From positions 1 to 32,713 of the IMG/VR virus record IMGVR_UViG_3300007344_008816: 32,713 nucleotides of DNA. One strand, 5' to 3'. Positions 23,463-31,877 of the stretch are shown here, piece by piece; within the stretch, counting starts at the first letter, position 1; each line of letters opens with the position of its first letter. This DNA is from a virus. A model generated the notes under the pieces. It was not told the origin of the DNA. It did no database searches and worked only from the letters and a program-made list of their open reading frames with translations. The position numbers and the translations under genes are program-made.

Positions 23463-23550
23463 TATTTTTTCCTTTTCCTTTATCAACATATACTGATAAA
23501 AGAACAATAGATAGTATTATGAAATATGTTATATCTACATCACTAAACAT
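23458..23550 (-). CDS. Possible 30-aa single-pass membrane peptide
   Basis: A short ATG-started ORF between the sheath terminator and the next operon would encode a peptide starting MFSDVDITYFIILSIVLLSV and ending with a basic tail (DKGKGKNR). The acidic N-terminus, one hydrophobic helix and positively charged end are what a real membrane mini-protein would show, and such order is unlikely by chance in A/T-rich spacer. Against it: the terminator at 23561-23588 lies just upstream, so its promoter is unclear. Function unknown. Confidence 0.45.
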   Translation of the reverse strand: MFSDVDITYFIILSIVLLSVYVDKGKGKNR

Positions 23551-23560
23551 GCTATACAAA

Positions 23561-23588
23561 AAAAGGGAATATTTAAATATTCCCTTTT
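23561..23588 (-). terminator. Terminator after the tail sheath gene
   Basis: A perfect inverted repeat, AAAAGGGAATATTT with AAATATTCCCTTTT (28 bp in all), lies 20 nt after the sheath stop. On the minus strand it is followed by a run of T residues. Confidence 0.8.
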
Positions 23589-23608
23589 AAACTATTTTAT
23601 AAGATCAA

Positions 23609-26545
23609 TTAGAAACTAGGCGTAAATCCTGTAGATTCAGAACTTAATCCTCCACCAACTCTTGTGATAGTAATTCTATTAATGAATTTGTGAATTCCTC
23701 TTGGGAAGTCTACACTAATATCAACTATAGCGGTGTTAGCTTCAATTACTTCATTTGTATTATTCTCTGTATCAAACTGAACAGTATAACCTTGAAGACC
23801 TCTTGCGTTAACAACTGAGTCCATGTAGTTGTCTAATAATCCTTTTACTCTCAATCTTGTTATTTCATCGTTAAAATCAAATAAGAAGTTAACTAAGATT
23901 TGTTCAATATCTCTTTCAATAGTAGATAGGTTATCTCTAATATGAGCATTATTAAGAGCTGATTTAACTCTCTGATAAGCAGTATTATTACTAAATACAG
24001 TTATTCCAAAACCTCTACGTTTAACGATTAGGTTATGTCCAACTGGCTCTAAATAATCTCTATCTTCGTTGTTTAAATCATACTCTAATCCAACTACCTC
24101 TGGATCAGTGATAATCGCTCTTTTACCTGCTGTAATTAAGAAAGGAGTTCCATTTTTGAACTTTCTAACATATGCATTAGAAACATATGCAGCTGGCGGA
24201 ACTGACTTAGTTTTACCACCTTCTCTAATTAGTAAATTAGGCATTACGAAATATTCATAAGAAGACATTGGAACTCCATTGATATCTTCATCTGCAAATT
24301 TAAAAGTATAGCTAGGGTTTAAACTTAAATCACCTCCTTTAGAAATATATTCCGTTGAAACTAATTTATTAATAGTATTTACAAAACTAGGATCAACTGA
24401 TTTCTCAAATTGTTCAAATGATGGATCGTTTAAGATTGCCATTACTTTACCATTCATCGCAGCTATTTTTCCTAAATGATATTTAGAAGATTGTGATAAA
24501 TCTCCTTCATAAGAATCTACGATATATCTATAATCAATAGTTTCTCTGTCTGCTAAAGCAGATGGAATAGCTGTATAATCAAATAAGTATTGTAAAATTT
24601 CTTTTTGTCTAGCAGAAGTTGAATTAGGAAGTAATCCATTTCTTATCTTAAATCCTTTTAAGGCTTGTCCTTTTAAAGTTCCTATGAAATTAGAAATTCC
24701 TTTATAAACTGATAATGTATTTCCAGTAGTATCTAATCCATCTACTTCTTCAATACTAGGTACCATAGTGGTAACTGTATATTCTAATCTATAAGGACTT
24801 AATTCTTCAACTGATGTAATAGAAATTATTTTAAGTAATCTAGGTCTAGAATCACCAACTAATCTAGCTTTAATGTAATGATTTACTTTTAAGAACTCAT
24901 CAATTTCAGCTTTTTCAGCAACATTAGCTGTATTTATTCCTAATACTAATTTATTAGGCTGTTGTACTTGATAATCCGTGAAATAGTCGGTATCAGTAAG
25001 ATCAAATACCTTTTTAAAATCTGATCCAGAATCTAAAGAATATTTTACATATTCATCAACATTTACGTATGAGTTTACACCAATTCTATTTAAAAGGCTA
25101 GAATCTTGGTATGTATATAATTTAATGTATTTGTAATCAGTTCCTCCTAAATCTGCTACAAAACCGTCTTCTATTTTAGTATAGTATGTGTTAGCTACAT
25201 CCAATGATTCATCTCCTGTTTTTAAGAAACCGTTTTCATAAGCTTTATAAGTCTTACTATTTTCAAAAGCTATAAGATAATCATCAGCTGCAGTCCATTT
25301 AATTAAACTTGCTGTGGTTGCGCCTGTGAAATCTCCTTCAGGTAAAGTTAAATCAATTTTATAAATTAACTCTTTATCTGCAGGTTTACTATAACTTAGT
25401 AAGTCTATTAAAGGAGTGCTATCAGCAACGGCTCCACTTGGTTCAAATCCACCGTCATCTATAGAATAAGTGTTATCTGAATCTAATTCATCATATCCAT
25501 GGCCTATGGTATCAACTCTATGCGTTTGCATGTTAATATCGCTAAATGAATCATCTTCAAGATCAATTAAATCTAATTTATCTGCATCTAATGCGCATAA
25601 TAAACCAGTTGTTGCAAATAATCTATTAACTAATGAGTCAATTGATGCAATAGTTCCACTTTGATCTTTAAATTCTGGAATTAAACATCCTGTAACTCTA
25701 GCAATTGCTTTAACTTCTTGTAAAGCTATAAAAGAAGGAATTTGACTATCAATTAAACCGCTTTCGTCAAAATATTGACCATACACAGCATCTTTAGATA
25801 ATCTTATATTGTTTGACCAGTCTCCTTCTACTATAATTACTTCTACGAAATAATCAGATATGAAATCATCTGGACTAACAAAATTTGGAAAATCAACTGT
25901 TTCTCCAAAGCTAGCGTACCATTCTTTTGCAGTTACATCAAATCCCGTAACTGTTGCTTTTCTAACCCAAACTGTCATGTTATTACTTCCAGTGTTAGCA
26001 AAGCTTAATATCTTGTTAGATGCAATTGACGCGCTACCAAACGCACTAGGGTTAACAATGTAATCGTCTCCTAATGCTATGTTTTTTGATTTATTAAGGC
26101 TTTCGTCATCTGCAAACCATAGTTTTCTCCTATTAAAGAATTCAACTAGAGTATATTGATAAGGTGTTGAGTCTTCATTATTAGATGAAGATTCAGTATT
26201 AAATGTTGTAAAATAGGATTTGTCTAAATTAGCAACTACGTCTGTATCTGTATCTAAAGGTAAAACATTCATTGCAAACACAGGACCTTCCCTTAATGCA
26301 ACTTCTATTGTTCTGTGAAAATAACTACCTTGCTTTTCTAATTGAGTATCTCTATCTCCATACACGGCGTTTAATGTACGTAAATCGTTTATTAAAACCA
26401 CTGTATTAAAAGGACCTTTTCTACTAGATCCTATAATTAATCTTCCTGTAGTAAGCGGCAAAGCTAGACCTTGACTTTGGTCTATCTCAACAGTATATAC
26501 TCCGGAAGATTTGAAATTGTTTAAGTTTAATACTTTTTCGGCCAT
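23609..26545 (-). CDS. 18: Contractile tail sheath protein (T4 gp18-like)
   Basis: This protein of 978 aa is half again as long as T4 gp18 (659 aa). The N-terminus SSGVYTVEIDQSQGLALPLTTGRLIIGSSRKGPFNTVVLI and the C-terminal domain (NLIVKRRGFGITVFSNNTAYQR, DNLSTIERDIEQILVNFLFDFND, IVDISVDFPRGIHKFINRITITRVG) are typical of sheath proteins. The central part (about 150-620) is expanded and probably forms the variable outer domains. It polymerises around the tail tube and contracts to drive it through the envelope. It is a one-gene unit with a putative late promoter 21 nt upstream and a strong terminator. The tail tube gene, which follows the sheath in T4, is not next to it. Confidence 0.93.
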   Translation of the reverse strand: MAEKVLNLNNFKSSGVYTVEIDQSQGLALPLTTGRLIIGSSRKGPFNTVVLINDLRTLNAVYGDRDTQLEKQGSYFHRTIEVALREGPVFAMNVLPLDTDTDVVANLDKSYFTTFNTESSSNNEDSTPYQYTLVEFFNRRKLWFADDESLNKSKNIALGDDYIVNPSAFGSASIASNKILSFANTGSNNMTVWVRKATVTGFDVTAKEWYASFGETVDFPNFVSPDDFISDYFVEVIIVEGDWSNNIRLSKDAVYGQYFDESGLIDSQIPSFIALQEVKAIARVTGCLIPEFKDQSGTIASIDSLVNRLFATTGLLCALDADKLDLIDLEDDSFSDINMQTHRVDTIGHGYDELDSDNTYSIDDGGFEPSGAVADSTPLIDLLSYSKPADKELIYKIDLTLPEGDFTGATTASLIKWTAADDYLIAFENSKTYKAYENGFLKTGDESLDVANTYYTKIEDGFVADLGGTDYKYIKLYTYQDSSLLNRIGVNSYVNVDEYVKYSLDSGSDFKKVFDLTDTDYFTDYQVQQPNKLVLGINTANVAEKAEIDEFLKVNHYIKARLVGDSRPRLLKIISITSVEELSPYRLEYTVTTMVPSIEEVDGLDTTGNTLSVYKGISNFIGTLKGQALKGFKIRNGLLPNSTSARQKEILQYLFDYTAIPSALADRETIDYRYIVDSYEGDLSQSSKYHLGKIAAMNGKVMAILNDPSFEQFEKSVDPSFVNTINKLVSTEYISKGGDLSLNPSYTFKFADEDINGVPMSSYEYFVMPNLLIREGGKTKSVPPAAYVSNAYVRKFKNGTPFLITAGKRAIITDPEVVGLEYDLNNEDRDYLEPVGHNLIVKRRGFGITVFSNNTAYQRVKSALNNAHIRDNLSTIERDIEQILVNFLFDFNDEITRLRVKGLLDNYMDSVVNARGLQGYTVQFDTENNTNEVIEANTAIVDISVDFPRGIHKFINRITITRVGGGLSSESTGFTPSF

Positions 26546-26565
26546 TTCTGATACTATATTTTTAA

Positions 26566-26574
26566 TTATTTATC
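26566..26574 (-). promoter_or_regulatory. Putative late promoter (GATAAATAA) for the tail sheath gene
   Basis: The minus strand reads GGATAAATAA, 21 nt upstream of the sheath ATG. The sheath is a true late gene in T4, so this occurrence is the best anchor for calling the motif a late promoter. Confidence 0.6.
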
Positions 26575-26667
26575 CAATATTTATACTAATAAAATTAAAA
26601 ATGCAAAAAAATAAACCTTTTGCAAATATTCAGTAAAAGACTATATAGTTGAAAAAAAATAAATAGT

Positions 26668-27129
26668 ATGGCAAATTCAGACAATCAATGCGCAAAATTA
26701 GAAGTTCAAGATTATACTGACGTAAAAGATACGTTTGGAATGATTTACAACAAGCAGAAAGAATTACAAGAAAGATTAGGTTTAGATTATAGTAACCTAA
26801 CTCTTAAACAGATTGCAGAAACCTGGATGGTAAATAAGCACGCAATGAGTGATGAACTAAATGAGATGTTTGATGCCCTAGGTGGCATAAATGACGGTAT
26901 AGGATCAGCTGCTTGGAAATATTGGAAACAGGATCATTCCAAATCAAGTAAAATGACTATTAATGATCTATCTGAAGCTGATAAATTAGAACTTTATTAT
27001 GAATGGATAGACGGGTTACATTTCTATATGAATTTTGCAATAGCAATAGGAATGACTAGTGATGACATAGTAAATCTATACATGGCTAAGCAGAAAGAAA
27101 ATATCTCTAGGCAAGAAAGAGGTTATTAA
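26668..27129 (+). CDS. All-alpha (dimeric-type) dUTPase / dCTPase-like pyrophosphatase
   Basis: This 153-aa protein belongs to the all-alpha NTP pyrophosphatase superfamily. Metal-binding ExxE and ExxD pairs are visible: E63-E66 (DELNEM) and E112-D115 (YEWIDGLHFYMNFAIAIGM). The ending KQKENISRQERGY is typical of phage dUTPases of this type. It hydrolyses dUTP (in T4 gp56 also dCTP) to the monophosphate, keeping uracil out of DNA and feeding thymidylate synthesis. It diverges from the sheath gene over a 122-nt intergenic region, and a zinc-ribbon gene follows after 15 nt. Confidence 0.85.
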   Translation: MANSDNQCAKLEVQDYTDVKDTFGMIYNKQKELQERLGLDYSNLTLKQIAETWMVNKHAMSDELNEMFDALGGINDGIGSAAWKYWKQDHSKSSKMTINDLSEADKLELYYEWIDGLHFYMNFAIAIGMTSDDIVNLYMAKQKENISRQERGY

Positions 27130-27144
27130 AAAAAATATAATATT

Positions 27145-27393
27145 ATGAATATTGTAAATGACAATCAAAATCCACAACCTAATCAATCAAATCCTTTAAC
27201 TTCAGCTCATTTAAAGGATGCAGAATGGTTAGTATGTGAAGAGTGCGGAAGCAAAACTTTTGTAGAAGCAATGCACATAAAAAAAATATCAAAATTTTTA
27301 ACAGGATCTGAAAGAGACAGTATCGCTCCTATGCCAGTTATAGCTTGTATGTCATGCGGTCACGTCAATGAGGACATGTTACCTAAACTATAA
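27145..27393 (+). CDS. 82-aa zinc-ribbon protein, unknown
   Basis: Two knuckles, C31/C34 (VCEECGSKTF) and C68/C71 (ACMSCGHVN), form a probable zinc ribbon. They are preceded by a 20-residue Asn/Gln/Pro-rich start and separated by a basic segment. It lies between the dUTPase and polymerase genes and ends 6 nt before the polymerase start. It may bind nucleic acid or a replication or transcription partner; no family assigned. Confidence 0.8.
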   Translation: MNIVNDNQNPQPNQSNPLTSAHLKDAEWLVCEECGSKTFVEAMHIKKISKFLTGSERDSIAPMPVIACMSCGHVNEDMLPKL

Positions 27394-27399
27394 GCATAT

Positions 27400-28815
27400 A
27401 TGATAGTAGCTAGTGAATATAATGAAAAAATTCAATCCTTACTTGTTTCTTACATAGCAGAGAACGGTAAAATATCTTACATACAAAAGAAATTACATAA
27501 ATCAGAACTATTTAATTGGACTATTTCAAAGACTCCTACGGTTGATAAAAACTGGGACGGAAGATACATTAAGAGAACCCCTTCTTCAGGTAAATGGTTA
27601 AGTAAAGAGAGAATATTTGAACTTATTCAAAACAAATTCTCAAAACAGGAGCTTGATCTTGTATATGAATCTGACTTTACGCCAAGTAAAGCCTATTTAG
27701 ATATTGAGATAGAGTTAATAAGTGATGATTTTCCTGAGCCTGAAAAAGCAGCAATGCCAATCAATCTTATAACGTTCTGTAATAGCAATAACGATTGTTA
27801 CGTATTAAGCACTATGAAGGATCCTAACACTGGTACTTTCTTAACTAAAGACGATGAATCTAATATGAATGAATTTGTTCATGACTACTTCAAAAAAGTA
27901 GATAATGACAAAGAAAGTGATAGAAAAATATTAGATCAGCAATTTAATATAAGGTACATGTATTTTAACACTGAAGAAGAGATGATGTCATGCTTCTTTC
28001 ATAAAATACTGCCTAAAATACCTGTTATAACAGGCTGGAACGTAATTAACTTTGACTGGGTTTACATGATGAATAGATGTAAAAAAATAGGGATAGACCC
28101 TTTTTTAAATCTTCCTAGTGAAAGAGTAGTTTCTAAGCACAATAAGATTCCAATACATACAGCCGTATTAGATTACATGGATATGGTTATGCAAATGAAA
28201 CCATTTAAAGTAATCGAGAACTATAAATTAGATTATTTTGCAAATCTATCTTTAAAAGTAACTAAATTAAAAAGTCAACACAAATCAATGAGAGAAGCTC
28301 AGAAATTTGTATCTGAGTTTACGATGTATAATATTATTGACGTTTTACTAGTTAAAATGCTAGATGATAAACATGAGCTATTAGACGTAGCTTTAAGTTT
28401 GTCTAAAGTTGCAAGAGTTGAGATCAATAAAGTATTTAACCCTGTTCATATTACAGAAACTTTAATATGCAATGAATTTTTATCTAATGGCTTGAGAATG
28501 GCTAAAGATGGAAAACCTGAAAATGCAAATAAGTCAGGTACATATACTGGAGCTTTTGTAATGCCACCTATTCCTGGACACTATGATTATGTGGCCTGTT
28601 ATGATTTTGCTTCTATGTATCCTAACGTTCAAATGCAATTTAATATTTCACCAGATTCCTTTTTAGGAAAAGGAAATATTAAAAGAGATGGAACTGAGAT
28701 ACCTACAAAAAACAACACTCTTTTTTCTGGTAAAAAAGATTCAGTTACTCGTGTAATATTAAATAGATTATATAATAAACGAGTTGAAACAAAGAAAAAA
28801 ATGAAAAACCTATAA
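27400..28815 (+). CDS. 43A: Family-B DNA polymerase, N-terminal half only (split gp43)
   Basis: This 471-aa protein covers the N-terminal domain, the 3'-5' exonuclease and the beginning of the palm of a T4 gp43-type polymerase (T4: 898 aa). Exonuclease motifs are complete: D101/E103 (LDIEIE), N217/D219 (GWNVINFDW) and Y309/D313 (YNIID). Polymerase motif A is present (DFASMYPNVQMQFNISPDSF, from 401). After the fingers-side helix RVILNRLYNKRVETKKKM the frame stops. Motif B (KxxxNSxYG) and motif C (DTDS) are absent, and I find no polymerase sequence in any frame in the remaining 3.9 kb. So it cannot synthesise DNA alone. Split gp43A/gp43B polymerases are known from some T4-like Aeromonas phages; a separate C-terminal half is expected elsewhere. 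Confidence 0.92.
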   Translation: MIVASEYNEKIQSLLVSYIAENGKISYIQKKLHKSELFNWTISKTPTVDKNWDGRYIKRTPSSGKWLSKERIFELIQNKFSKQELDLVYESDFTPSKAYLDIEIELISDDFPEPEKAAMPINLITFCNSNNDCYVLSTMKDPNTGTFLTKDDESNMNEFVHDYFKKVDNDKESDRKILDQQFNIRYMYFNTEEEMMSCFFHKILPKIPVITGWNVINFDWVYMMNRCKKIGIDPFLNLPSERVVSKHNKIPIHTAVLDYMDMVMQMKPFKVIENYKLDYFANLSLKVTKLKSQHKSMREAQKFVSEFTMYNIIDVLLVKMLDDKHELLDVALSLSKVARVEINKVFNPVHITETLICNEFLSNGLRMAKDGKPENANKSGTYTGAFVMPPIPGHYDYVACYDFASMYPNVQMQFNISPDSFLGKGNIKRDGTEIPTKNNTLFSGKKDSVTRVILNRLYNKRVETKKKMKNL

Positions 28816-28922
28816 TGGAATATTTTTGCAACTATACATGTACTGATTACACTAATACATACGTCTCAAGTTGTACACGTGAGGATATTATAATAAATTA
28901 TGAATTTATAGAAACATGTTAG
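28815..28922 (+). CDS. 35-aa Cys-rich mini-ORF coupled to the polymerase half
   Basis: The ATG overlaps the polymerase stop (TAATG) and the ORF overlaps the next gene start by 7 nt. It begins MEYFCNYTCTDYTNTYVSSC and ends FIETC, with Cys at 5, 9, 20 and 35. It fills the only gap between polymerase half and next gene. It is also reached in frame by a -1 shift at the A7 run 28795-28801, which would append it to the polymerase. It could be a small zinc-binding or disulphide peptide, a C-terminal extension, or chance; I do not recognise it. Confidence 0.45.
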   Translation: MEYFCNYTCTDYTNTYVSSCTREDIIINYEFIETC

Positions 28923-29680
28923 GTTTTATCAAAAAATATTTCAATAAAAAAAACAAAAACAAAATGGATACTGAAAGATTAATAAGCTTAAAGGAACACT
29001 TTACAGGTCAAAAATTTCAATGGATAAAAACTCCAAAACAAGAATTATTAGGAAAAGTTGTTAAATGTAGGGATATAGAACCAAAAGGTAGAGGCTTTAT
29101 GGCCATATTTAATGATGGTTCAACTATTTCAACAGATCTATTAAATAGAAATTTAATGATGATAACAGATGGAATGAACCCTTTAACTAAAGCTGAAGTG
29201 TTATCTATAAATGGACCTCAGGTTCCGCCTTCTACCCAGGCTCAAACCGGTCCAACCGGAAGCGGACCTATCCAAATGCCAGATGAATTAAAACATTTTC
29301 AAACTCCTCCATCTGAGAGAAAGGTTAACCCGGTAGAAACAAATGTTAAATCGGCTACACCAACTTCAACGCTAGAAGGTCCTAAAGAGGAAGATACGTC
29401 TAATATGTTTAGTATGTTTAACGCAGAAGAGACTAACCTAAACGTTAATGTTAATATAAAGCTACCTAATAAAAAGCTTTTAAAGATGATGTATGAAAAC
29501 GCTGACGATAAAGAAAAGTTTTTATTAGATCTTTCTAAATACGTTTATTCAAAGATAAATAACAATATAGTTAGAGAATCTCTTGAAAAAACTCTAGTCC
29601 CTACACAGAGAAGAAAAGCAACGGTTAAACCGGCTTCTTCAGAAGTAGTGGTTACAGAAATAAAGGAAGATAATGAATAA
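28916..29680 (+). CDS. 254-aa protein, unknown
   Basis: The N-terminus is very basic (KKYFNKKNKNK). Residues about 28-85 form a compact, probably beta-rich domain (GQKFQWIKTPKQELLGKVVKCRD, FMAIFNDGSTISTDLL) that may be SH3/KOW-like. A Pro/Thr/Gln-rich linker spans about 98-165 and a helical domain about 175-225 (KLLKMMYENADDKEKFLLDLSKYVYSKI). An alternative ATG after the basic leader (MDTERL) is possible. It lies between the polymerase half and UvsX in the replication cluster and overlaps the next gene by 8 nt. No family recognised. Confidence 0.75.
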   Translation: MLGFIKKYFNKKNKNKMDTERLISLKEHFTGQKFQWIKTPKQELLGKVVKCRDIEPKGRGFMAIFNDGSTISTDLLNRNLMMITDGMNPLTKAEVLSINGPQVPPSTQAQTGPTGSGPIQMPDELKHFQTPPSERKVNPVETNVKSATPTSTLEGPKEEDTSNMFSMFNAEETNLNVNVNIKLPNKKLLKMMYENADDKEKFLLDLSKYVYSKINNNIVRESLEKTLVPTQRRKATVKPASSEVVVTEIKEDNE

Positions 29681-30239
29681 TAAAAAAGAACAAGTTAAGC
29701 AATTATTATATTCAAATGATGACAATTTAGAAATAAATTGGATATCAGACGGAGAAAATGGATTTCAAAGAAGCGTAGATTCTAAACAAGCAGTTTCTAT
29801 ACTTCTTTTTGATTTAACAAATAGTATGAAGATAAACAACATATATCTGCTTAAACAACAGGATTATTCAAATGGTGAATCTTGTAAATCTTGCTTAATC
29901 GAAGATGTTAACTCTAACGTAGATGATGATGCCTACGATACTTTTTTAAGATGTGTAGAAAAAGATTTAGACATAAAAGATCCAAATATAGATTCATGCT
30001 ATTATCTTGGAAAAATTAATCACAACATTCCTTTTAAAAAGACATATTCATGTTACGCATTATGTCTAAATGATTATATAAAATCCCCAGATGGATTTAA
30101 ATTAGATATTCCAGAAGAAGCTATGGATGGAAAAAAATACTCACTTGAAAAAATGAAATTTTCTAGAGTTATTAAAGGTGAGTGTCAAGATTCATTAGTG
30201 TTATCTAGCTGCATGCTTCTTCTTTCTTACCTATCATAA
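29673..30239 (+). CDS. 188-aa Cys-rich protein, unknown
   Basis: The strand-helix pattern in the middle (DAYDTFLRCVEKDLDI, then CYYLGKINHNIPFKKTYSCYALCLND) faintly resembles a Nudix fold, but the Nudix box residues (REx2EExG) are missing, so I do not assign it. Nine Cys are spread over the protein, high for this window. It overlaps the previous gene by 8 nt and precedes uvsX by 89 nt, within the replication cluster. Confidence 0.7.
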   Translation: MNNKKEQVKQLLYSNDDNLEINWISDGENGFQRSVDSKQAVSILLFDLTNSMKINNIYLLKQQDYSNGESCKSCLIEDVNSNVDDDAYDTFLRCVEKDLDIKDPNIDSCYYLGKINHNIPFKKTYSCYALCLNDYIKSPDGFKLDIPEEAMDGKKYSLEKMKFSRVIKGECQDSLVLSSCMLLLSYLS

Positions 30240-30328
30240 TTTTTTTACCGCTATTTATAACGTTTTTTACTACAAAAAAACGAAAACCGTTCTGCATTTC
30301 ATAGTACAAAAATAAAAAATAATATACT

Positions 30329-31537
30329 ATGAGTAAAAGTACAGCAGATACGCTTGCAGCATTTAGCAAATTCAACGACAAATTAGAAAAAGAAACAAAA
30401 GGAAGAGTAAAATTAAGAGGCTTTTCCGATATAGATGAGTTTATACACACAGGTAATTATCTGTTAAACGCTCAAATGTCTGGATCTTTAAGAGGAGGTT
30501 ATCCAAACGCTAGAAGTTTAGGAGTATCAGGTGACTCAGGTACCGGTAAAACTTTCTTAGCCATGAACGCAGTATATAATGCACAAAAGCAAGGATATGT
30601 TGCATTCTATATAGATTCAGAGGGAGCTCTAGATTCAAAAGATTTTGAAAACTTCGGTATTAACATGGATCTTCTTAATTACAAAAGAATGGCTAAAATA
30701 TCAGAGGTAAAATTCTTTATTAATGATATTATCAAAACAGCTGAAGCCAATCCTGGTTTAAAAATCATGGTAATCGTAGATTCACTAACTCACTTATTAA
30801 CTGATAAAGAAGTAAACGATTTAGATAAAGGAAATAACGCACAAGACATGGGTCTTAGAGCAAAAGAGCTTAGATCTTTATTCAAATCATTTACCTTAGA
30901 TCTTTCTAATCTTAAAATTCCATTGATATTTACTGCTCATAACTATGCAGGTCAAGACCAATACGCTGGTAAAACAATGAGTGGCGGAGGAGGTCCCTTA
31001 TATGCTGCTTCTGTTGTAATGATGCTAGCTAAAGGTCATTTAAAAGACGATGACCAAGACGATAAAAAGAAAACCGGAGTAATAGTTAGATCTAATACTG
31101 ATAAAAACCGTTTAGCTAAACCTGAAAGAATAGAATTTCATATTAGTTTCCATAAAGGAATGAATCCGTATGTTGGCTTACAAGATTACATTAGCTGGGA
31201 TGCATGTGGAGTAGGTAGAGGAAGCGTCATTTCAGAAAAAGATTATTCTAAATTATCTGATTCAGACAAGGCAGAATGTAGAGAATTTGAAAGAGAAGGT
31301 AAAACAGTGTATTTCCAACCTAAGAAAACCGCTAGAAACTATATTAACAAATGGACAGGAGAAGCTATTCCTTGGAGAGAAATATTCTCTGATAAAGTCT
31401 TTACTGATAAAGTTATAGATGAGCTTGACGAGAATGTAATTAAGCCTAAATTTAAATATAGTTCTATATCTGAGGTTCTTAAAGATGAATTAGAAGAATT
31501 AGAGGACTCTTTTGAAAATTCTGCGTCTAATGATTAA
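30329..31537 (+). CDS. uvsX: UvsX-type RecA-like recombinase
   Basis: This 402-aa ATPase pairs ssDNA with homologous duplex in recombination-dependent replication and repair. Walker A is GDSGTGKT (68-75), followed by YIDSEGALD, Walker B KIMVIVDSLTHLL, and the L1/L2-region block IFTAHNYAGQDQYAGKTMSGGGGPLYAASVV. The length is close to T4 UvsX (391 aa). It acts with gp32, whose gene is also in this window; no UvsY-like mediator was seen. The next gene overlaps its end by 8 nt and the gp41-type helicase follows, as in T4 (uvsX-40-41). Confidence 0.94.
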   Translation: MSKSTADTLAAFSKFNDKLEKETKGRVKLRGFSDIDEFIHTGNYLLNAQMSGSLRGGYPNARSLGVSGDSGTGKTFLAMNAVYNAQKQGYVAFYIDSEGALDSKDFENFGINMDLLNYKRMAKISEVKFFINDIIKTAEANPGLKIMVIVDSLTHLLTDKEVNDLDKGNNAQDMGLRAKELRSLFKSFTLDLSNLKIPLIFTAHNYAGQDQYAGKTMSGGGGPLYAASVVMMLAKGHLKDDDQDDKKKTGVIVRSNTDKNRLAKPERIEFHISFHKGMNPYVGLQDYISWDACGVGRGSVISEKDYSKLSDSDKAECREFEREGKTVYFQPKKTARNYINKWTGEAIPWREIFSDKVFTDKVIDELDENVIKPKFKYSSISEVLKDELEELEDSFENSASND

Positions 31538-31877
31538 ATTAAAACAGGACCTTCAATTAAAATATTATCTAAATGTTCATTTAAGTGGAACTATTTGTAA
31601 ATATTCAGTTCTATATGAAATAATAAACTATATTATTTCTAATAACATCGAAGGTAAAGACAAAGATATAACTTATAAGAACGTAAAGTTCTCTAGTAAG
31701 ACTTTAAAATATATCTTTGGAGATTCTTTCAATGATGAAGATTACAAAGAAAATATAGTGACACTAATTAAAGAACTAATAACAGATAAATGCATAGATG
31801 TTAGATCAAAAACTTTTCACATAACAGAGAAAGGAATATCTAAATTTTATCAAATAAATGAAAATTATAAAGCATGA
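31530..31877 (+). CDS. 115-aa protein between uvsX and helicase, possibly winged-helix
   Basis: I do not recognise this protein. The start I prefer is ATG 31530 (MIKLKQDLQ), overlapping uvsX by 8 nt; an in-frame ATG at 31512 would overlap by 26 nt. It is helical, with basic segments (YKNVKFSSKTLKYIFG), and ends KTFHITEKGISKFYQINE, which looks like the wing and last strand of a winged-helix domain. It occupies the place of T4 gene 40 but is not membrane-like. It is coupled to the helicase by ATGA, so a helicase or recombinase accessory is plausible. Confidence 0.7.
   Translation: MIKLKQDLQLKYYLNVHLSGTICKYSVLYEIINYIISNNIEGKDKDITYKNVKFSSKTLKYIFGDSFNDEDYKENIVTLIKELITDKCIDVRSKTFHITEKGISKFYQINENYKA

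Noticed and set aside
28741-28815. Sequencing frameshift as the only reason for the short polymerase
   Set aside because: No motif B or C is found in any frame downstream, so a simple indel would not restore the gene.
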